Assembly: GCA_035079385.1 (NCBI GenBank)
Contig: JAVHKY010000003.1
Coordinates: 15,039,001 to 15,103,000, forward strand
Length of the DNA: 64,000 nt
Reading direction: 5' to 3'
Source of the DNA: Aspidiotus rigidus
Lineage: Eukaryota; Arthropoda; Insecta; Hemiptera; Diaspididae
Shown here piece after piece: positions 56,788 to 64,000 of this stretch. The translations under genes were made by a program, and so were the position numbers. The notes under the pieces were generated by a model that saw only the letters and a list, made by a program, of their open reading frames with translations, was not told the DNA's origin and searched no databases. The number at the start of each line of letters is the position of its first letter. Position 1 is the first letter of the stretch.

Positions 56788-57279
56788 AATAAAGTAGATT
56801 TGTAGAATTGGAAAAACCCCTTTTCAAGAGTAAACTCACGTTTTCTGGCACAGTTCAATTTGTTTCAAGCAGATCTATAGCCAAGATTGGGAGAGATAAT
56901 TTCATGATTTCTAACGGTCAAGAATTGAGAGCTTATCCTTACAATATTTATAATACAGTGGACATCTGATGGTTGTAAAGTCAAACTTTTTTCAAATATA
57001 TCGTAGCTTTTCTGATTTCCTAGTCGAAAACAATACGTGTGGAGGGTTTCTATCATATACCGTCGCAGTTTAGATACTTTCTGTACCTCGTTCAATCTTT
57101 CCCCAATGCAGTGCATCACCAGCGCTGCCAGGTTTGAATAAAAGTTCATGCTCCGCGATCAGACGTCCTTCTCTATTAGCATGACGGTGGCTGTAAGAAG
57201 AGAATAGAAAATAAGTATAACTACAAGCAGTACAATATATATCTTTGAATTTTTCAATTTATTGATCTATTAAAAAAAA

Positions 57280-57580
57280 TATGAGGCTTTCTTATCGATG
57301 TGAAATGAGGAACGCAGAGAACCTGTTGTATGGGTCAAAATTGTTTTAATAATGAGGTTTACAGGCCTATTGTGGAAACCAATATAAAAAAACGCACTAC
57401 CAATTTGACCTCTAGGGTAGTGTGGAACTGAATTGAGAAAAACACCAACCCTATTATGACAAGAATTCAAAATTTTTCAAGTCCTTCCTATCATATATAC
57501 CTCAAAGGACGACGGACGGCGAACGGCAAATTTAAAAAATATATACATATAGAACAGGTTCCCTGTCAATAGGGGACTTG
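57280..57580. repeat. Remnants of the satellite-carrying family
   Basis: AGGAACGCAGAGAACCTGTT edge at about 57,310, one diverged satellite unit (CAAGTCCTTCCTATCATATA, 57,477), GGACGACGGACGGCGAACGG, and GAACAGGTTCCCTGTC at about 57,553, which still forms the TTC-loop hairpin. Confidence 0.7.
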
Positions 57581-57597
57581 CCTTCTTATCATATAAA

Positions 57598-57607
57598 TAA
57601 AGAAAAA

Positions 57608-57651
<44 letters not shown>

Positions 57652-57744
57652 AACAAGAAAGATAAATAATTCAATAAATAAATAAATAAATAAATAAATA
57701 AATAGATAATAATAAATAAATAGATAATAATAAATAAATAAATA

Positions 57745-57800
<56 letters not shown>

Positions 57801-57875
57801 AATAAATAAATACAGAAATAAATAAATAAGTAAGTAAATAAATAAATAAAGAAATGAATAAATAAATAAATCTAA
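57598..57875. repeat. Compound GAAA / AAAT microsatellite
   Basis: Alternating long runs of (GAAA)n and (AAAT)n with AGATAATA interruptions, about 275 bp. Confidence 0.97.
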
Positions 57876-58134
57876 GCCTCCCTCCTATTATATATATACA
57901 AGCCGTAAGCCCGCTAAATATTATAAAATTTCAAATTATTTTCAAGATTCTTGATATTTATTTATCAATTAGTATTCTTTTAGTTTAATTTCTAATCTAA
58001 TTCTTTTAATTTCCAATTTTTCAATTTCATGTTTTTTATCGTTGATATTTTGTTTTACACTTTCAATCTTGTAATATCTTCTCCAATAGTTGGATGCTGG
58101 CTTTTTAGAAGATCCTTTGCGCATTCTTTTTTCT

Positions 58135-58640
58135 GGGTGTATGCTGAAAAATTTGTCATTTTTTGTGGATTGTTGGAGGAGGTAGATAACTTCTTATATA
58201 ATGATATAATTGTCCAAAAATTTTGAAAGTTGTAAATATGTTTGGAACTTCATTACACCCTAAAGAAGTCATTGAAAGTGCATTGTTGTATTTATGCAAA
58301 TTATTAAGAAAATTAGATCTATTATCCCTTCTGTCTAATAGTTTTTGAAGAAGATCCGCCATTGAGGGCAAATCAGGTAACTTAATCTTACCACCCCCGC
58401 AACAGAAATTTCGATTTTCAGTTTCAAATAATTTTTCATCACAAAATGTGCACGTAATTGCCAGATTCCCAATTGAACCCTAATGAATGGACTATTATCG
58501 TTCTGACAATCATTTTCCACATATTTTCTGATGCCAAAATTTTGGAATTGACACAAGCCCTCTTCCCTTCGTTCGTCAATCGCCCTAGATTTGCTTTCTT
58601 GCGTTTTGGCATTCCAATTAGATTGCAATAAAGTGGGACA
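58135..58640 (-). pseudogene. Helitron helicase-like N-terminal fragment
   Basis: The minus strand reads GNLAITCTFCDEKLFETENR then NFCCGGGKIKLPDLPSMADL, RSNFLNNLHKYNNALSMTSLG and FKIFGQLYHYIRSYLPPP. This matches the Helitron pattern C-x2-C ... CC-x2-GK-x-LP ... NIRxYNxALxFTSLG ... GQIYHxIGSLLP that precedes the Rep nuclease. An upstream part in another frame (QESKSRAIDERREEGL) fits the basic leader of these proteins. A stop after PTIHKK ends it before the HUH motif; the helicase is absent. Confidence 0.75.
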
Positions 58641-60044
58641 TCCGTGACTTCGATATTGAATTTTCGAAATTGACGTGAATTGTTTTTCTTTTCTTAATCC
58701 TCATGTTAAATTTGAAATATAATGAAAGACAACCACCACTTCTTCAGATAATTGCTAAGCAAAATCTTTATCGTAACCCTACAATATTCGATTACTCACA
58801 GTATGGGTATTCAAAACTTCTCCGGTTAAAAAGAACCATTTTCCAAAAATGATTGCCTAACACATATTAATTTTCGATGAACGTCAACAAAAATGATTGC
58901 TTAGCATTTTCAATCAATAAATTAATGAATGATACAGATTTTTCATCTCTTGAATCATTCATGACCCCCCCCCCCCGCCCGCCAAGCACAAAGATATATA
59001 CTACACGCCATTCGCCTGATTTCGTAACTTCAAATTTATTACGCATAAACCTTCTCCCAGGCAAGCTAAAGCAATGGAAACAAATTCCAAGTTTGTAGGT
59101 GAAATAGGAATAAAGTTGAATGGATTTGCGATTTTGCAACTTCTCTTTATATAATAGACTAGCGGTTGGCAGCGCGCCTGACCGCCAGCTGTGTGTTGAG
59201 TAGATATCAGTGTTTTGTAAATATTTCGATTTTAACGGTAAGAGCTGAGTTGACAGCGGTAAGGGCTGTATTGCAGCAAAAAACGGACTAATTCATGAAC
59301 CGTCGCAATGATTAAGGAAATAGATGGACAGTGACGCATATCCGGTTGTATGAATGGAAAGGGTATAAGTCGCTGTAAAAAAAGGCACGGTAATAGGGAA
59401 ACGTACACGCGTATAGTGCATAAGGGATGACTCATATCCGGTTGTATGGATGGAAATGATGTAGGTAGTAAGAAGTTGTAACAGGTATACAAGTCCGGTT
59501 GATAGTATGAACGAAAACCTATCGATGCCTAATATGTAGCGCCTGGCACTGTACGCTTCCTAATACCAACACACTTCCTAATAATACGCATACGCTGGAA
59601 AATGATCTCGTGAAAATTTTCTTCAAAATATCTGAAATTAGGCTCATTGGAAAGGAAATTACTGGGGCTAAAAATTTAATTCTCTGTAATTTTTCATAAA
59701 AATGAATAATATTCGAGTTATCGCGAAAATAGTATTTTCACAACTGCGCTGCACTCAACGTTGGAACAAGGCGTACGATGGCAAGCTACACCACCACGTT
59801 TTTTTATATTGAAAAAAGTCATGGTTTTCGCCCTTTTTTGAAATTACTCAGCACCTCCTCGTCAAATTTTTATTTTTATGAGTCTATGTGCTGCTCTGGG
59901 ATGAGGACAATATATCCTGAAAGTTTGAAAGCGATCGGGAGTTCTCGAGTTATAAACGGACAGGAGGACGGACGGACGGACAAACTTTCTGCTTTATATA
60001 TTAGATATCTCAAGAAAAGAAACAACATTTTTCTAAATCCATTT
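58641..60044. other. Gene-free stretch with possible dispersed element
   Basis: A C-run (about 58,966) and (GGAC)n at 59,960-59,980 are present. 59,148-60,005 starts TTTATATAATAGACTAGCGG and ends GGACAAACTTTCTGCTTTAT then ATATTAGATATC, an arrangement like common dispersed insect retroposons, but I could not identify coding parts or a duplication. Confidence 0.4.
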
Positions 60045-60107
60045 TGGCCGGACGTCGGACGGCAAATTTTTCAAAAAAAAAGAAACAATAGAACCGGTTC
60101 CCTGTTA
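60045..60107. repeat. Edge of the satellite-carrying family
   Basis: GGCCGGACGTCGGACGGCAAA followed by AACCGG-TTC-CCTGTT, a hairpin with one mismatch. No satellite units remain beside it. Confidence 0.65.
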
Positions 60108-62480
60108 AAAAATTGTCAGCAAAATGAAAATTATACAAAGATTCATATCTGTTTACTTGGACTAAATTAACTTACGCATATTGGCTTACAGCTTACAAAT
60201 ACCGATATAACAACTTTTCCTATCCTTTCTTGAAGTATTTATATCAATTTTCTCTAATTGGAAGCAGTTGGCGTTGGCGAATGCTGTATAATACTCAGAA
60301 CGTCAAAAACACGAACAATACGATGGTGAATTCCCTGATTGTCTGTGAGATTCATACACCGCATATCTAGTCACTTACTAAGATGTTGTGCTTAACTACA
60401 ACTGAACCCTCATAATCTCATTCTGCAGCCCTTATAACTTACTCACTATTTGTTCACCTTTCTATAAAATGAGGAGCAGTCGACTTTTTCTATTGTAACT
60501 GAATGGAATACACGGAAGCCGCGGTTTATTTTCAGTAGCCACTCAGCGCTTGAATTATTCGACCAGAGATGACAAACTATTTTCTGGAATTCAAACATTA
60601 TCTATTTATACGCAATCTTATCAGGATCGAAGATTGAAAAGAAAAAGATTTTTACATAATCTTTCCCTAAGATAAATTATGCGGACGTACATACAGTGGC
60701 TATCTTCTGTTATAAAATTTCGTAGGTAATTCATTCGACCTGTAGAACGGAAAATCTTAGAAGGCAAAGAAGGAGCCTATCTGTGTTACAAGTATTTTCC
60801 AATAATTTTTGTCTCTCATATGCGTAAGTCTAGGAAAGATTATAAAAAGATAATGTCGTGGCGGTATTTCAAACGAACTCCCTCTCGCCCGTGAAAATAA
60901 ACATCGTAAACTCATAAAAGAAACAGATTAGACAAAAATCATAATTCGTTTATAGTGCGTTTGGAGGGCGTTACAAGAAGGTAGTTTACATGGGCGAGTA
61001 ACTCAGGGGATGGTGCGCGGCAACAGATCGGAGCTACCTAATGTGGCTTCTAGTTATTAAGGTCGATGTACAGCAGGTGGCACGACTCTACCTGACAAAG
61101 ATTAAAGAGGGTTACTGGTGAAGCTATACTTCTACGTCACGTCTGAAGTCCGTGAAGAAAATGTATACAATGAAATCGGACGAGAACAAGAAGGTATTCT
61201 CCTCTTCTGCTACCACGAGTATTATTGCGGTTAATTCTGTGAGACGTTTGTACGTAAAATCATCGAAAACTATGAGAATAACTTTTTTCTTCCGTGGTAG
61301 TAGTTGACGTTCGTAGATTTATTACGTTATCGTAAACGAATTTGTATGCTATGCCACAGAGTTAAAAGGGTGAATTTCTTACCGAATCTCCCGCGCTTAC
61401 TTCAAATAGATGATTCGAAATTAGACTCGTACTATCCTTGTTGACGTAGTGTGGGGTGTTTCGTTTGAATCTTACTAGATCTTGAATATTTTGGCTGATT
61501 AATTCATCAAGTGTCGGGGGATATTGATATTTGGCGTCTTTTATTCATCTAGATAAAAATTCGTACATTTATGCTCCTTTAATATCACCAACTTTTCACG
61601 ATTTTTTCGTCAGGTTAATGGATTTTGAGATAACCATCAATCCTCGCTCTTCGTCGTTATCTACTTTTACGTTCTATAACGGGAATACTTTATTTGAACA
61701 AATTACTGCTGAACTGGACGCTATAAAACGAATTTATGGACTTACGCGTATTTCGGATAGCTATCGTGTAGTAAACTAATAAGGTCCGGGGTTATGTCAA
61801 GTGTTATAGAGATTCTCTTTACTTTATCCAAATATTTGAAGTTAACTGGTTGGCTACCGCTGACTGCTGATGCTACTGTGGATATTTTTATTTCAGGCTA
61901 CATATTATTATGATAACACACTTATTGCGGGCTAAAGTGAGCAGTTAATTTTGGTCAGCAGTATTTGTCAGAGGCCTGACGCTGTTTTGATTGGCCTATT
62001 AAAAATGAGCGAATGTTACTTTTGCATCTTACTAAAGAAATGTATCCGATTGTGTCTTTTTTTTAATATTTGAGAAATTTATTGTGGGATACAGGGACTA
62101 TGTTCAATGTTGTTCCTAAATGTATTGACTTTCATCCTTCTTTTTAGAATAGTGACAACTTGGACATTTTTTGTAATAAACTTTATTGAATCACAATGCA
62201 AAAATGATCAAATTTTGAAATTTTTTAGAGGAACCTACTTTTTAGAAATTTTTTGTAGGATATAAACTGAGAGCGTTTGAGTGTTTTTTCTTTACTTACA
62301 ATTATGAAGCCCTGGCCATTCCCCTCTTCAGGCTTCAATAGAAATATTTCTTATGATGATTTCATACCCTGAAACCAATAACAGCAGCAAGGACAATATC
62401 TTGGGTTATGAATTATGATACTGCAAATAATTGTCGTTTTCTGCTGTAAAATGGAAAAAAATTATGTATTAGCGAAAAAC
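60108..62480. other. Gene-free stretch
   Basis: Unique, moderately AT-rich sequence. The 82-codon frame at 61,531-61,779 (FTFYNGNTLFEQITAELDAI) reads like protein but has no family, splice site or promoter that I can point to. Confidence 0.45.
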
Positions 62481-62484
62481 TTCT

Positions 62485-62860
62485 GCTACATTCTGGTACA
62501 AAAATTTGGTGAATATTGCAGCAGAATGCAGCCGACGAGTTTATTCTTTTGCAGATGCAGACACTTCATTCTGTTACAGTATGCTGCCTGAATAGTTAAA
62601 TGTCTGTTGTATTGCAGTTGCTGATGCAGCACACGTGTTTGGTATAATATCTGCTCTTCTGCTGATGCAGCATTCTCGTTCTGCCACAGTATACTGAGTG
62701 CCCATCCTGCTACCAATGCCCAAATTGCCCATATCCTAATCTGTTACTTTATGCAGTTTCTTCAATTTTTGTTCCTGGTCTACAGCAGATGCAGGAATTA
62801 AATTCTGCTTCTACACTGCAGATACAGAGTTTTTTTTCTGCTACAATGTATAGGTACCTA
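62485..62860. repeat. Decayed CTGCTGATGCAG repeats
   Basis: Phrases such as GCAGATGCAG...TTCTGTTACAGTATGCTG recur at about 62,552, 62,659, 62,785 and 62,818 with irregular spacing, some on the opposite strand. An old tandem or cryptic repeat rich in TTCTGC. Confidence 0.6.
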
Positions 62861-64000
62861 GTCTAAATTCATAACTACTGTTTGTGTATTTCTGAAATAC
62901 TCGCAGATAAAGTTAGGGACTTAATTAGTATAACAAAGACAGAAACAACTGTATAATAAGTCTATTTGTCTGCGGCATGATGGGTATTTTCTGCATGTAT
63001 ATTGAAGAATTTTGAGCCACACTGACCTCGATAATATTACAAATTTATTCATAGTGATTTGACGCGTTTCTCCATTTTGTTATTCTGTCAAATCAATCTT
63101 ATACAGTGATGAAGTCATATTTTGAAGAGACCACAGTAATCCTCTTCCCATTAATCTCTGTTCATGTTGGGAAAATGTAACTTTTTTAGCATGCAGTTGT
63201 GGGAAACTTACCTTTCCCTATTGACCTTAACATACCTATTTTTCCAGTCACCCGATGACGTCGCAATCTGTGCTTGCAGTAATCGGCTATGTAGAAATTT
63301 GGAGTAAGAAGTTTTTCTGTCTCTTTTCTGTAGGGGTTTAGAGACTTTCTAGTATCTCAAGTGTAGAGATTTTGTCAGTTTTGCAGTCCCTTTTCTCAAT
63401 TTGTTCAAGTCCCATTCAGGTAAAGGTAATCAGGATGAGCACAAAATTTCCGGAGGATCCCAACAAAATGGATATTGGGTATTTTTTCTGTAGAGATTTG
63501 GAAAGTTTCCAATTTTCTTATCTGCATTGGTTTAGAGCCAACATTTTCTTCAAGTGAGTTCAACGCTGAAAATTTGTCCAAGAGGTCAAGTTAGGTCAAA
63601 GGTGCATAGAAAACAAATTCCATCAAAGTAAGAGTAATCTGAAGCACTAAGCACCTAACCTTCAAAATTATAAGATTGCTGAAGCAAGACTAGGCTACTC
63701 GGAGCAGATTTCTATCTTCCAAGACCACTTTGGCTTGCCTCCGCTCACGCCTCCAAGCCTATCTATTATGGCCCATCGAACCGCCCTTGACTATATTATG
63801 AACACGTCGGCAGCTAATCTTCTACATGTTCTCATGGCTGTTCAACACCCGTGTTAGGTGGAAATTCAGCTGATCCTAATCTTCGGTTCATCCAGGTATA
63901 AAACATGTCGTTTGGTTTACATTTTCTTATTTGCTGCAAACATCATTACTCTTACCTTAGCAAAAAGGTCAATTGACCTCCAATGCGCAAATATATTCCA
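62861..64000. other. No gene recognised
   Basis: A diverged AGGTCAAGTTAGGTCAAAGG module lies near 63,580. The window ends in unique sequence. Confidence 0.5.

Larger units (their letters stand above)
55867..56827 (-). mobile_element. Penelope-like element, copy C, with 12-bp duplication
   Basis: GAGTAAACTCAC occurs immediately outside both ends (55,855-55,866 and 56,828-56,839). Terminal repeats at the two ends are inverted relative to each other: left CGGAACGCTCATAATGAG..., right ...AGTAGATTTGTAGAATTGG. Between them only the endonuclease end of the PLE is left, with RT absent. The left repeat lacks the hammerhead half, because GTGTTAT joins directly to AAGGCCTTAACC. Confidence 0.9.

Noticed and set aside
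57598..57875. CRISPR-like regular spacing in this and the 45-bp arrays
   Set aside because: Units are contiguous with no unique spacers, and the genome is eukaryotic.

Overview
The window looks like a piece of an insect nuclear genome. The main evidence is one exon of an odd-skipped-family zinc-finger gene (32,635-33,254, +), good splice signals, short runs of the insect telomere unit TTAGG, and a very high load of decayed eukaryotic transposons. I see no bacterial operons, no tRNA or rRNA genes in working form, and no CRISPR. Almost everything else is transposon wreckage, satellite DNA or gene-free sequence.

Layout: 1-3,060 is a 45-bp minisatellite array with repeat remnants. 6.3-6.8 kb is a Penelope-like (PLE) reverse-transcriptase relic. 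8.4-9.8 kb is a hAT-type element with a decayed mitochondrial 16S rRNA piece inside. 9.9-11.0 kb has a possible short secreted-peptide ORF followed by a diverged 475-bp tandem duplication. 11.4 kb is a Cys-rich transposase tail and 12.16 kb a candidate exon. 12.8-15.4 kb holds satellite, an RTE-like LINE and a three-armed inverted repeat. 15.8-17.0 and 21.8-23.1 kb are two opposed copies of one MULE (Mutator-like) element, each with target-site duplications. Between them, 19.2-20.1 kb is CpG-rich and looks like a promoter/5' UTR. 23.3-25.7 kb is the best-preserved PLE, with RT and GIY-YIG endonuclease in one frame broken by two stops. Decayed relatives lie at 27.9-29.5 and 55.9-56.8 kb.

Two opposed copies of a satellite-carrying element (29.9-30.9 and 48.3-49.3 kb) bracket about 17 kb that contains the odd-family exon, two short inverted-repeat elements, a 1.4-kb decayed tandem array, an R1/jockey-type LINE and a gypsy pol scrap. 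The right third is mostly gene-free, with a TTAA-flanked element, a PLE with inverted terminal repeats, microsatellites and a Helitron Rep scrap.

The only host gene I can name is the odd-family transcription factor. Its exon ends inside zinc finger 2 at a clean splice donor, and the exon carrying the remaining fingers is not visible in the 30 kb downstream, so it is either beyond the window or missing. The two most unusual signals are: (a) small GAA/TTC-loop hairpins in the satellite-carrying elements, whose two stem types differ by paired changes; and (b) hammerhead-ribozyme-like folds in the PLE terminal repeats, also with paired stem changes between copies.
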